From NCBI GenBank assembly GCA_963844655.1, contig CAWJPA010000001.1, positions 372,001 to 436,000 on the forward strand: a DNA stretch of 64,000 nt. The letters are read 5' to 3'. Origin of the DNA: JASHPR01 sp963844655. GTDB lineage: Bacteria > Actinomycetota > Actinomycetes > Streptosporangiales > Streptosporangiaceae. Positions 16,320-26,000 of the stretch are shown piece by piece. Every line of letters starts with the position of its first letter. The first letter of the stretch is position 1. Made by a program: the position numbers and the translations under genes. Under the pieces are notes generated by a model. That model was not told where the DNA came from. It was given only the letters and a program-made list of their open reading frames with translations, and did no database searches.

Positions 16320-17178
16320 ATGGCCTGGGCGCTTACAGAGGATCTTGATGAGTATGTCGTGGTCGCTGGAGGCTTCCTGCGGTCGCGTCCGGTGCACCAC
16401 ACCATCCAGCTCACCGTGGTGGAGACGCTGCGGGTCCGGGGCGGTGCCACGTTCGGCGCGGCCGCGCCGCTGTTCGGCTGGTGGCGCGCCCCGGACGGTG
16501 AGGATCACTGCCGCGCTGCTGCACACGCCGCCCTACCCGGTCCTGCTCACCCTGCTGTCGGAGCCCATCGCCGGGTCGCTGGCCGAACTGCTGGCGGCCC
16601 GCGGCAGGCCACTGCCCGGGGTTAACGCGGAGCAGGCCACCGCGGCGGCATTCGCCGCGGCCTGGGGCAGGCTGACCGGGGCCAGTGCCGGGTGGCCCGG
16701 CGCTCCCGGCTGTTCCGGCTGGCGGGACTGACGGCGCCGGCGCCGTTCCCGCCCGGCGGCCCGCGTGTTGCCGCCGCAGCCGACCGTGACCTGCTCGAGT
16801 CGTGGCTGGTCACGTTCGGGGAGGAGATCGCCGACGTGCAGCGGGACCCCGCCGAGGCCGTCGCTGACCGGCTCAGCTACGGCGGGCTGACGCTGTGGGA
16901 GGTGGACGGCACGGCCGTCTCGCTGGCGGGCGTCAACCGGCCGTCCGCCGGAGTGGTCCGCGTCGGTCCCGTCTACACCCCGCGCGAGCACCGGCAGCAC
17001 GGCTACGGCGGGGCGGTCACCACCGCGGTGAGCCAGCGCGGCGCTGGATGCTGGCGCCGGTGAGATCGTGCTGTTCACCGATCTGGCCAATCCGACCAGC
17101 AATGCCCTGTACCAGCGCCTCGGGTTCCGCGCCGTCGACGATCTCGTCGGGCTGGAATTTCGTGGCCTAGGCCCCTAG
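16320..17178 (+). pseudogene. Frameshifted GNAT acetyltransferase
   Basis: Continuous similarity to a GNAT family N-acetyltransferase is spread over two alternating frames, with three shifts near 16500, 16690 and 17037. The pieces are MAWALTEDLDEYVVVAGGFL, then AALLHTPPYPVLLTLLS, then ESWLVTFGEEIADVQ and VGPVYTPREHRQHGYGG, then GEIVLFTDLANPTSNALYQR. Together they give a normal-sized protein of about 285 residues including the acetyl-CoA loop. No single frame covers it. Either a decaying gene or several sequencing errors; the run of extra bases favours decay but does not prove it. Divergent from mscL. Confidence 0.8.
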
Positions 17179-17303
17179 GGCCGCGCCTAGGGCGTTAGCC
17201 AGGGATCACCCTGTCGCGCCGGGCCGCGGGCGGGCAGTATCGCGGCAAAGGGGTAGGCTGGGCGCTGCGTGTGCGGATTCCGGCCATTTCGATTGGGGGA
17301 ATC

Positions 17304-17873
17304 ATGACTTGCTCGCAATGCGGCCACGACATGTCCGAAGGGTCGCCGGCGTGTCCTTGGTGCGGGGCGCAGCAGAGCCTGGGGCCAGGCCTGCCCGCCA
17401 CGGCGTCCGCGGGACCTGCCGCGGCCGCCGTGACGCCGGCCTTCAGGCTCGACCTCAAGCGGCTGACCCGGAATGACCGGATCGTGGGCGGCGCCACGGC
17501 GGTGTTCCTGATCTCGCTGTTCCTGCCCTGGTTCTCGAGCAATGCCGGCATCTACAGCGGCTCGGTCAGCGGCCTGTGGCACGGCTACATGTACATCGAC
17601 CTCATCCTCGCCCTCGCGATCCTGGTGTACCTGGTTCTGCGCGCGGGGTTCGAGGAGCTGCCGTTCAGGCTCCCGGTCGGGCCCGAGCAGGCCCTGCTCG
17701 CGGCCACTGGCGTGATTCTGCTGCTCGCGGTCATCTCGTTTGTGTTCAAGCCCACCGGGGCTGGTGTGGTCTCCATCGGCTGGGGCTTCGGCGCGTTCGT
17801 CGGCCTGGCCGCCGCGGTCGTGGCGGCGGTCCCGCTGGGCGTGCCTTTCCTCCGGTCTCGCACGGGCCGCTGA
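17304..17873 (+). CDS. Zinc-ribbon multi-pass membrane protein
   Basis: 189 residues from ATG 17304 (GGGGGA just upstream). Starts with a zinc ribbon, CSQCGHDM and CPWCGAQQ, two CxxC pairs within 22 residues, then a Pro/Ala linker and about five transmembrane helices (GGATAVFLISLFLPWF, DLILALAILVYLVL, LLAATGVILLLAVISFVF, GFGAFVGLAAAVVAAV). This layout is common in actinobacterial membrane proteins of unknown function. Separate from the preceding pseudogene by 125 bp. Confidence 0.8.
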   Translation: MTCSQCGHDMSEGSPACPWCGAQQSLGPGLPATASAGPAAAAVTPAFRLDLKRLTRNDRIVGGATAVFLISLFLPWFSSNAGIYSGSVSGLWHGYMYIDLILALAILVYLVLRAGFEELPFRLPVGPEQALLAATGVILLLAVISFVFKPTGAGVVSIGWGFGAFVGLAAAVVAAVPLGVPFLRSRTGR

Positions 17874-18007
17874 ACGCCTGGCCGCAGCCCGGCCAGCCAC
17901 CGCCGCCAGGCGCCTTAGCGTCGCCACGGTAAAGCCAGCGCGACCGGTCGTGGAACATCCAGCAGCGGGTGTTGCCTGGGTCAACGCGACCGGTCACCCT
18001 GTAAGCC

Positions 18008-19111
18008 ATGAAGACTGCGCCCGACGAGTCCGTGCTCAGCGGACTCGCCCCGATCGTGCTGCGCGACGGCTGTGACTGTGCCGAATGCCGCGATTCCAGC
18101 AGCGGGCAGCGGCTGCGGAGCATCACCGACCTGCCCCCCCAGGTGTCGGTGGCCAGCGCCAGCGTTACCGGCAGGTCGGTCGAGGTGGTCTTCGGCCCCG
18201 ATGGCCACCGCGCCGTTTTCTCGCGCCGCTGGCTCGCCGACCAGCACTCCCCGCCGGAGGACGACCGCGCCGAGGACGCGAAGCGCCTGTGGGCCGCGAG
18301 TGACTTCGCCGCCGGGCTCCCGCAGCAGGCCTGGCCGCATTACCTGGCCGACGAGACGAGCCGCGCGAGGTGCCTGGCGGCGCTGCTGCGGGACGGGTTC
18401 TTCGTGCTCCGCGACGTGCCGTGTCACCCCGGCATGGTGCTGACCGTGGCCGGGAGCATGGGCTTTGTCAGGGAGACCAACTACGGACGCCTGTTCGACG
18501 TCCAGGTCGAGGCCACCCCGGCCAACCTCGCGTTCACCGGCCTGCCCATCGCACCGCACACCGACAACCCCTACCGGGACCCCGTGCCCACGGTCCAGCT
18601 GCTGCACTGCCTGGCCAGCGCCATGCGGGGCGGCGACTCCGGGCTGGTCGACGGCTTCATGGCGGCCGCGCTGCTGCGCGCGGAAAACCCGGCCGCGTTC
18701 GAGATCCTCACCCGGACCCCGGTGACCTTCGCGTACTCGGATGCTGCCGCTGAGCTGCGCGCCACCAGGCCCATGATCGGCGCTGACCCACGCGGCCGGA
18801 TCCGCGAGGTCCGGTTCAACAACCGGTCCATGCTGCCGCTTCGGCTGGGGCGGGAGGGATCACCGGAGACGGCGGTGGCGTTCTACACGGCGTACCGGGC
18901 GTTCGCGGAGATGGTCATCAGGCCGGACCTGATGCTGACCTTCCGGCTCGGCCCGGGCGATTGCGTGGTCTTCGACAACACGCGCATCCTGCACGCGCGG
19001 ACCGGGTTCGCCGCCACCGGGCAGCGGCATCTGCAGGGCTGCTACGCCGACCTCGACGGCGTCGCCTCGACCCTGGCGGTGCTGCGCCGGAAGGGGAGGA
19101 GCATCCGATGA
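18008..19111 (+). CDS. Gamma-butyrobetaine hydroxylase-like Fe(II)/2-oxoglutarate dioxygenase (TmpA-like)
   Basis: 367 residues with the two-domain plan of gamma-butyrobetaine hydroxylases. The N-terminal domain has GCDCAEC (Cys22, 24, 27), the zinc site of that family. The C-terminal TauD/TfdA fold has the iron ligands His184 and Asp186 (APHTDNP) and His329 (RILHARTGF), with a 2-oxoglutarate-binding Arg nearby. It is followed 22 bp later by an HD-domain oxygenase. That pairing is known from TmpA/TmpB, which hydroxylate 2-trimethylaminoethylphosphonate and then cleave it to glycine betaine and phosphate. Carnitine-type hydroxylation is the alternative if the partner gene is ignored. Confidence 0.82.
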   Translation: MKTAPDESVLSGLAPIVLRDGCDCAECRDSSSGQRLRSITDLPPQVSVASASVTGRSVEVVFGPDGHRAVFSRRWLADQHSPPEDDRAEDAKRLWAASDFAAGLPQQAWPHYLADETSRARCLAALLRDGFFVLRDVPCHPGMVLTVAGSMGFVRETNYGRLFDVQVEATPANLAFTGLPIAPHTDNPYRDPVPTVQLLHCLASAMRGGDSGLVDGFMAAALLRAENPAAFEILTRTPVTFAYSDAAAELRATRPMIGADPRGRIREVRFNNRSMLPLRLGREGSPETAVAFYTAYRAFAEMVIRPDLMLTFRLGPGDCVVFDNTRILHARTGFAATGQRHLQGCYADLDGVASTLAVLRRKGRSIR

Positions 19112-19133
19112 CCGTCTTGCCGGAGGCGAGCCA

Positions 19134-19685
19134 ATGACGGCAGACGACGCGGTCCGGGCCATCGCCGGCCTGTTCGCGAGCGAAGGCGCCGGGGAGTATC
19201 TCGGCGAGCCGGTCAGCCAGGCCTCGCACATGCTCCAGGCCGCCGCGCTGGCCGAGCGTGACCACGCCGGCGAAGCGCTGGTCGCGGCCGCGCTCCTGCA
19301 CGACGTCGGGCATTTCGCCGGGACGCTGACCGGCCACGACCTGATGCAGGGCACCGACAACAGGCACAGCGAGACCGGCGCGGCCTGGCTGTCCCGGTGG
19401 TTCGGCGACGAGGTCACCGAGCCGGTGCGGCTGCACGTCGCCGCGAAACGCTACCTGTGCGCCACAGAACCCGACTACGCGGACGCTCTGTCGCCCGCGT
19501 CGGTCTACACCCTGGGCGTCCAGGGCGGCCCGATGCGCGGCCCCGAGCTAGCGGAGTTCGAGGCGAACCCGTACGCGGCGGGGGCGGTCCGGGTGCGCCG
19601 CTGGGATGACCTGGCCAAGGACCCCGAGGCGCGGGTACCCGCGCTGGACCATTTCACGGGCCTGCTCAGGGCGCTGGCCAGGTAG
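19134..19685 (+). CDS. HD-domain mixed-valent diiron oxygenase (PhnZ/TmpB-like)
   Basis: 183 residues. The HD fold shows the residue pattern of PhnZ-type C-P cleaving oxygenases: Tyr22 and Glu25 (YLGE; PhnZ Tyr24 and Glu27), His32, His56-Asp57 (LLHDVGH), His60, a His in NRHSE, and HVAAK, whose His and Lys match the PhnZ metal ligand and substrate-binding Lys. These cover the diiron site and the mobile substrate Tyr. GGAGG precedes the ATG, and the gene directly follows the dioxygenase. Predicted reaction: oxidative cleavage of the C-P bond of a 1-hydroxyphosphonate, releasing phosphate. Confidence 0.82.
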   Translation: MTADDAVRAIAGLFASEGAGEYLGEPVSQASHMLQAAALAERDHAGEALVAAALLHDVGHFAGTLTGHDLMQGTDNRHSETGAAWLSRWFGDEVTEPVRLHVAAKRYLCATEPDYADALSPASVYTLGVQGGPMRGPELAEFEANPYAAGAVRVRRWDDLAKDPEARVPALDHFTGLLRALAR

Positions 19686-19708
19686 CCCGCCCGCCGCGCG
19701 AGCCCGGA

Positions 19709-20347
19709 TCAGAACGCGGCGATGGTGGCAGGTGCACGCTCGGACCGGCTCAGGGCCCGGAGCAGTGCCGTCGGCCCGTGCCTGCGCGCGGCCAGCCCGG
19801 TCAGCAGCACGAGCACCGGGTCGAGAACGGGCGGTGGCAGCGGTGGCGTCGCGATCCCGACGCTCAGGGCCAGGTCATCGGAGTGGACCGCGATCTCCAT
19901 CATCCGGGTGATCAGGAAGTCGTCGAGGGTCAGCGTCCAGGTCACCCAGGAAGGCTGGACGAGCCGGTCCGCAGACTCGGCCGGGAGCGCCGTGCGCAGC
20001 ACGTCGACCGCGACCCCGATCCTGGCCGCCAGCGCGGCAGCGCCGTCGGCGGCCTCGTCCTCGCCGCCGCGCCTGATTTCCGCGTTCGCCTCGTCGTCGA
20101 GCGCCGCGCCGACCCAGGGCACGCGAGCATAGTGATCGAGCAGCGTGGCCGGCTGCCCCGCCAGCACCGGCTGGCCCAGCACCCGCGGCACGGCCACGAC
20201 CTGCCGGGCCAGGTGGCCCGCCAGGCCCGCCACGCTGAACTCGGGCAGGGCGCTGGCCGCGTGCCACGACGCCGCTACCGCCGGATCGTCCAGCAGCGCC
20301 GCCGCTGACATCGCCGCCTGCAGGTAAGCCTCCCGGATCCCGGTCAT
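19709..20347 (-). CDS. Maleylpyruvate isomerase-fold (DinB-like) protein
   Basis: 212 residues. The N-terminal helices and the FSVAGLAGHLARQV segment belong to the mycothiol-dependent maleylpyruvate isomerase N-terminal/DinB superfamily, whose members use a His-rich metal site and often mycothiol. The segment MMEIAVHSDDLALSVG is the second conserved helix with a metal-binding His. Convergent with the HD oxygenase gene, 23 bp apart. Substrate unknown; a mycothiol S-transferase is possible. Confidence 0.78.
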   Translation of the reverse strand: MTGIREAYLQAAMSAAALLDDPAVAASWHAASALPEFSVAGLAGHLARQVVAVPRVLGQPVLAGQPATLLDHYARVPWVGAALDDEANAEIRRGGEDEAADGAAALAARIGVAVDVLRTALPAESADRLVQPSWVTWTLTLDDFLITRMMEIAVHSDDLALSVGIATPPLPPPVLDPVLVLLTGLAARRHGPTALLRALSRSERAPATIAAF

Positions 20348-20454
20348 TGGCGCCCCTTCCGGTCTTGGTCACACGCACCGTATTCCAGCGCCCGCGCAAC
20401 CGACGGCAGGCGACGGCGAGAGGGCCCGGCAGCCGCCCATGATAAGCAAAGGGG

Positions 20455-21087
20455 GTGACGGACGAGGAGATTCCGCCCGGCGGGACCGAGATCCGTGAAC
20501 CGCCGTGGGATCCGTGGCGGCCTGAGGACGTTGCCCGGCTGCTGGCCGCCGTGCGCGCGCCCTGGTACGTCGCGGCCGGCTGGGCGCTCGACCTGTTCCG
20601 CGGCGCCCAGACGCGCGAGCACGGCGACCTCGAGATCGCCGTGCCGGCCCCGGATTTCGGCGCCGTCCGCGACGCACTGGCCGGCTACGACTTTGAAGTG
20701 ATCGGATCGGGCCGCGCCTGGCCTCTGGACAGCCCGGCCTTCGAGGTGATGCACCAGACCTGGGTCAGCGAGCCCGACACCGGCGTGTACCGCCTCGACA
20801 TCTTCCGCGAGCCGCAACGCGACGGCGCGTGGGTCTGCCGTCGGGACGCGACCATCAGGCTGCCGTACGAGCAGATCATCCGCCGCACCGAGGATGGCGT
20901 CCCCTACCTGGCCCCGGAGATCGTGCTGCTGTTCAAGGCCAAGCACTCCGCCGAGGCCAAGAACCAGGCCGACTTCGCCGGCGCGCTGCCGCTGCTCGAC
21001 GGCCCGGCCGCCGACTGGTTGCGGTGGGCGCTGGCACGGGTACATCCCGGCCATGCGTGGCTCAGCGCCATTGCGGGCCCGCCATGA
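20455..21087 (+). CDS. Nucleotidyltransferase-fold protein related to aminoglycoside adenylyltransferases
   Basis: 210 residues from GTG 20455. WYVAAGWALDLFRG and REHGDLEIAVP form the GW...D and HxDxE-type core of the Aminoglyc_resit/nucleotidyltransferase fold, and LDIFREPQRDG carries a third acidic position. The second part (IRLPYEQIIRRTEDGVPYLAPE, LFKAKH) matches the rest of the fold. Related proteins inactivate aminoglycosides or act in toxin-antitoxin systems, but this sequence alone does not show resistance. Its stop overlaps the next ATG by 4 bp. Confidence 0.78.
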   Translation: MTDEEIPPGGTEIREPPWDPWRPEDVARLLAAVRAPWYVAAGWALDLFRGAQTREHGDLEIAVPAPDFGAVRDALAGYDFEVIGSGRAWPLDSPAFEVMHQTWVSEPDTGVYRLDIFREPQRDGAWVCRRDATIRLPYEQIIRRTEDGVPYLAPEIVLLFKAKHSAEAKNQADFAGALPLLDGPAADWLRWALARVHPGHAWLSAIAGPP

Positions 21088-21506
21088 GCATCGACGTGAC
21101 CGTCCGCGGCACGGTGATCCCGCCTGAGGAACTGTCGTGGCGGTTCTCCCGGTCTCCGGGCCCAGGCGGCCAGTCGGTGAATACCACCGAGAGCCGGGTC
21201 GAGCTGTCGTTCGACGTCGCCAGCTCCGATGCTCTGCCCCCGCCGCTGAAAGAACGGGCCATGCGAGCGCTGGAGGGCCGGATGCCGGGCGGCGTGATCA
21301 CCGTGACCGCATCGGAGAACCGGTCCCAGCTGCGGAACCGGGAAGCTGCGGCCGCGCGGCTGTCCGCGCTGCTGACCGACGCGACCGCACCGCCGCCGAA
21401 GCAGCGCCGCCCCACCCGGCCCAGCCGTGCGGCCCGCGAGCGCCGGCTGGCCGACAAGCAGCGCAGATCCGAGATCAAGCGCCTGCGCAGGCCTGGTGCC
21501 GAGTGA
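21084..21506 (+). CDS. arfB: Alternative ribosome-rescue factor ArfB (peptidyl-tRNA hydrolase)
   Basis: 140 residues from ATG 21084, which overlaps the preceding stop. RSPGPGGQSVNTTESRVEL contains the GGQ loop that hydrolyses peptidyl-tRNA, and the C terminus is a basic tail (RERRLADKQRRSEIKRLRR) that enters the empty mRNA channel of stalled ribosomes. Length and order are those of ArfB/YaeJ rather than RF1 or RF2, which have large N-terminal codon-recognition domains. Confidence 0.93.
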   Translation: MSIDVTVRGTVIPPEELSWRFSRSPGPGGQSVNTTESRVELSFDVASSDALPPPLKERAMRALEGRMPGGVITVTASENRSQLRNREAAAARLSALLTDATAPPPKQRRPTRPSRAARERRLADKQRRSEIKRLRRPGAE

Positions 21507-21509
21507 GGA

Positions 21510-22646
21510 TCACAGGCAGCCGAACGCCGCGTCGATCAGCGCCCGGTTGCGCGGGTTCTGCCAGCGCGGGCCCATCTGGCTGGTGACGTAGCCCAGCGCG
21601 ACCCCGGCGGCCGGGTCGCAGAGCCCGACAGACCCGCCGGCGCCGAAATGACCGAACGCCCGCGGGCTGCGGCCGAGCGGCCGCTCCGGCTGGGTCAGCT
21701 GGAAGCCGAGACCGAACCGCGACGGGCGCCGCAGGAGCAGGTCGTCGCCGTAGACCTGCTCCGTGACGGCCGCCGCGAGCGCCCCGGGGTCGACTATCCG
21801 CACCCCGTCCACGGCCCCGCCGCCCGCCAGCGCCGCATAGATCCGCGCCACCCCGCCCGCCGTGGCGTGAGCGTTGGCCGACGGGACCTCCGCGGCGCGC
21901 CAGGCCGGCGAGTTCACCACGCCCGCGCCCGAGAAGTCGGCCGGGTTGAAATACGCATTGATGATCATTTTCTCGTCGTCGGTAACCCCGGGCAGAACGG
22001 ACCGCGTTCCCGCCTCGGGCCACAGGAACTCGGCGACCCGGTGGTGCTCGGCCGCGGGCAGGCCGATGTGAACGTCGGCCCCGAGCGGGCCGGCGAGCTC
22101 AGCCCGCAGCATCGCGCCCACCGTCAGGCCGGTCACCCGCCGGATCACCTCCCCGGCCAGGAACCCGAACGTGTTCACGTGGTAGCCGTGGGCCGATCCC
22201 GGTGGCCACCACGGCCGCTCCGCGGCCAGGGCCCCGGTCAGCACCGGCCAGTCGAGCATGCTGCCCTCCGGCATCGGGTCGCGGAGCGCGGGCAGGCCCG
22301 CCTGATGGCTGAGCAGCTGCCGCAGCGTCACCGCGGCCTTGCCCGCCGCGGCGAACTCCGGCCAGTACCTGGTCACCGGGGCGTCCGGCTCGAGCAGCCC
22401 GCGGCCGATCAGCCTGGCCACGCACGCGGCGATCAGGCCCTTGCCCACAGAGAACACGTTGACCAGCGTGTCCCGCTGCCAGGCCCGGTCCGGTCCCGCG
22501 CGCCCCGCCCAGAGATTGGCGACCACGACGCCGTGAACGGCCAGGCAGACGGCGGCGCCGGTCTCGCCACGCTCGGTGAAGTTGGCGGCGAAAGCGTCAC
22601 GCACTGGCGCGAAGCGCCGGTCGCACCATCCGCCGACGTCAAGCAT
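21510..22646 (-). CDS. Serine hydrolase of the class C beta-lactamase/esterase fold
   Basis: 378 residues from ATG 22646, preceded by TACGGT at 22654-22659 seven bases away, a leaderless arrangement; GTG 22667 would add seven residues. NVFSVGKGLIA holds the catalytic SxxK pair, YHVNTFG the YxN motif, and FGHFGAGGSVG a HxG-like third box. Related enzymes are EstB-type esterases and D-aminopeptidases. No export signal, so a cytoplasmic esterase is more likely than a secreted beta-lactamase. Substrate unknown. Confidence 0.88.
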   Translation of the reverse strand: MLDVGGWCDRRFAPVRDAFAANFTERGETGAAVCLAVHGVVVANLWAGRAGPDRAWQRDTLVNVFSVGKGLIAACVARLIGRGLLEPDAPVTRYWPEFAAAGKAAVTLRQLLSHQAGLPALRDPMPEGSMLDWPVLTGALAAERPWWPPGSAHGYHVNTFGFLAGEVIRRVTGLTVGAMLRAELAGPLGADVHIGLPAAEHHRVAEFLWPEAGTRSVLPGVTDDEKMIINAYFNPADFSGAGVVNSPAWRAAEVPSANAHATAGGVARIYAALAGGGAVDGVRIVDPGALAAAVTEQVYGDDLLLRRPSRFGLGFQLTQPERPLGRSPRAFGHFGAGGSVGLCDPAAGVALGYVTSQMGPRWQNPRNRALIDAAFGCL

Positions 22647-23025
22647 GCCCAACACCGTAGACAGCACTTTGCCGCTGAAACAACGACAGCACCGCGCCGT
22701 TCACCCTATTCGGGGGACACGGCCGGAGACACCACGGGACACGGCAGCCACAGGAGTGGTACCACGCATCTAAACCCGACACTCGGGCCACATCGTCCAC
22801 ATAACGTATTAGGAGCATAATACCGCCCGTTAACATCGCACCGGACTTTAAGCAGTTGCCTTCGTAATTAAAAAGTTACATAAGACGAAATTCTCCTGGT
22901 CAGCCATTCCTGCTAGCGTCCGGTAGCGAATGTCATCGGGCAACCCGGCGCTCTCCCGTGACGCGCCACAAGCACCGGGACCCGGCCCCCGCGGCTACCC
23001 TCGGCCGCCCCCGAGATGAGGCAGC
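22647..23025. other. AT-rich intergenic promoter region
   Basis: 379 bp between divergent genes. The part from about 22800 to 22920 is clearly richer in A/T than the rest of the window (for example TAATTAAAAAGTTACAT at 22865-22881), as expected for promoters of a strongly or conditionally expressed secreted protein. TAGCGT at 22914-22919 is a possible -10 box with only a weak -35 (TTCTCC at 22891-22896). No open frame or RNA structure is convincing. Confidence 0.4.
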
Positions 23026-26000
23026 ATGCAAGGACGCATGACAGGCGGGCCGCTGCGCGCGCACGCCAGGAGCAGGGTCATCTCCCTAATAGCAGCGGCA
23101 GCGGCAGTGCCGGCCCTGGTGGTCGGCCAGTCCGCGGTGGCGGTGGCCGCACCGGCGGCCCAGAACATCGCCACGGCGCCGATGACGCCGGCGCTGGCCG
23201 CCCAGCTGTCCAAGAACGTGAACCGCCACGTGATCGTGATCATGAAGAGCCAGCTCGTGGCCGCACGTGTTGGCAGTGCCGCGGCGACGGCCCGCGCCGC
23301 GCAGATCGCCAGCGACCAGGCGCCGATGATGGGCGAGCTGCGCGATGTGCACGCCAGCCACGTCAAGTCGTACCGGCTGGTCAACTCGCTGGCGGCCACG
23401 GTCTCCGCGGGCGAGGAAACGCGGCTGAAGGCAAACCCGGCGGTGGCCGAGGTTATCCCGGACGTGACCATCCACGGTGCGCGGCCTGCTCCGTCCACCG
23501 CGCCGGCGACCGTGCACACGACCGCGGCGGTCACCCGGGCGGCGGGCGCCCCCACCTCGCTGACGCCCAACGTGATCCCCGGTGCCTGCGGCAAGAACGG
23601 CCAGGTTCAGCTGGACCCCGAGGGCCTCTCGCTGATGCACGTTGACTCGGATAACCCGAACGCCAAGACCGCCCGCTCGCTCGGGATCACCGGCGCGGGC
23701 GTGAAGGTGGCCTGGATCGCCGACGGGCTCGACCCGAACAACGTCAACTTCATCCGCCCGGACGGCAAGTCGGTGTTCGACCCCTCCGTCGGCGGGGACT
23801 ACCAGGACTTCACCGGTGACGGGCCGGGCCAGATCACCGGCGGCGACGAGGCGTTCCTCGACGCGAACTCGATCGCGGGCCAGGGCATCCACGTGTACAA
23901 CGTGCAGAACTTCAGTGCCCAGCCCGACCCCACCACGTGCAACATCCGGATCGAGGGCGTGGCCCCCGGAGCCAGCCTGGTCGGCCTGAACGTGTTCGGT
24001 TCGTTCGAGGACACCACCGAGTCCAACTTCCTCGAGGCCATCAACTACGCGGTGCAGACCGACCACGTCAACGTCCTGAACGAGTCGTTCGGCTCGAACC
24101 CGTTCCCCGACGTCAGCGCCCTGGACGCGACCGCCCAGTTCGACAACGCGGCGGTGGCGGCCGGCGTCACGGTCACGGTCTCCAGCGGCGACGCCGGCAC
24201 GACCAACACCATCGGCTCGCCCTCGACCGACCCGAACGTGATCTCGGTCGGCGGGTCCACGGATGACCGGTTCTACGCGCAGACCAACTACGCCGCGGCA
24301 CGATACTTCGCGACCAGCGGCTGGCTCAACAACAACATCAGCGCGCTCAGCTCCGGCGGCTTCAACGAGGGCGGCGGCACCGTCAGCCTGGTCGCCCCGG
24401 CCGAGCTGAGCTTCGCATCCTGCAGCACCGACACGGCGATCTACACCGAGTGCACCAACTTCGCCGGCCAGCCATCCCCGGTTGAGGAGGCTGGCGGGAC
24501 CAGCGAGTCGTCACCGCTGACCGCGGGTGCCGCGGCGCTGGTGATCCAGGCCTACCGGAAGACCCACGGCGGCGCTAGCCCGTCGCCCGCCCTGGTCAAG
24601 CAGATCCTGGTCAGCACCGCGACCGACATCGGCGCCCCCGCCGACGAGCAGGGTGCCGGCCTGGTCAACGCGTACAAGGCGGTCCAGCTGGCCGAGTCGG
24701 TCAACGGCGGGTCACGCCAGGGTGCCACGCTGCTCAAGTCGACCAGCCAGCTGAGCGCGACCGCCCTCCCGGGCACCACGCAGAGCTGGCCGGTCACGGT
24801 CACCAACACCGGCTCCGTCCCCCAGGCGGTGTCCATCCACGGCCGGGGCTTCGGGCCGGAGCAGAACGCCCAGCAAGGCACCGCCACCCTGAACGACGCC
24901 ACCAGCCCGCAGTTCGCCAACTACCAGGGCCTGCAGAACAACTACGCCGTGTTCCACTTCACGGTCCCGGCCGGCCAGAACCGGCTGGTCGCGTCCGACT
25001 TCTACCCGGCGCCCGCCGCCGACTTCGTCGCCTGCGAGGTGCAGGGCCTGTGCAATGCGCGGGTCCGCATGATTCTCGTCGACCCGAAGGGCCGGTTCGC
25101 CTCGCACTCGTTCCCGCAGGGCGTGGGCAACTTCGACACGGCCGACGTGGTCAACCCGGCCGCGGGCAAGTGGACCGGCGTCCTGTTCGGCGACGTGGCC
25201 GCGGACGGCGGGACCAACGGGACCGTCGGCTGGCAGATCTCGACGCAGAAGTTCGCCTCGTTCGGCTCGGTCTCGCCGTCGGCCCTGCTGCTGGCCCCGG
25301 GCCAGAGCCGTACGGTCACGGTGTCCGCGACCACGCCGTCCTCGCCCGGTGACGCTTCCGGGTCGGTCGTGTTCCGCTCGAACCTCGGCACCGGCGGGGT
25401 CAGCACGATCCCGGTGACGCTGCGCGCCGAGATCGACCCGGCTCACGGCGGCGCGTTCAGCGGCTCGCTGACCGGCGGCAACGGCCGGGCTCCCGGCCAA
25501 GGCCAGGACCAGTTCTACGAGTTCCACGTGGGTCCCGGCGTGCACAACATCACCGCGAGCGTGTCGCTGGCCAACGACGCCGCGGACCCCGTGGGTGCCT
25601 ACCTGGTCAGCCCGGACGGCGACACGCTGGGCTACGGCCAGAACAGCCTCAACGGAACGCAGAGCCTGTCGCTGTCTGCCTTCACCCTCAACCCCGAACC
25701 CGGCACCTGGACGCTGATCGTGGCGTTCGCCGAGCCGACGGTCGGGAACGAGATCTCCGAGCCGTACACCGGCAGTGTCCAGTTCAACCAGGTGAGTGTC
25801 GGTGCGGCCGGGCTCCCGGACAGCACGGGCACCAAGCTGGCCGCTGGTACCCCGGTGACCGTCCCGGTGAAGATCACAAATAACGGCAAGGCGCCGGAGG
25901 ACTTCTTCGTCGATCCGCGCCTGAACACGACCGAGAGCGTCGACCTGGCCGCGCTGGCGCCAGCCACCAACCTGGCGCTGCCGCTGACGGTGCAGTTCCC

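Noticed and set aside
20455..21087. Aminoglycoside resistance gene
   Set aside because: The fold is related, but the sequence does not identify a resistance enzyme and the context (arfB) gives no support.
23700..24100. Simple assignment of the secreted protease to classical S8 subtilisins
   Set aside because: The Asp and His positions are substituted; sedolisin-type residues are a better match.
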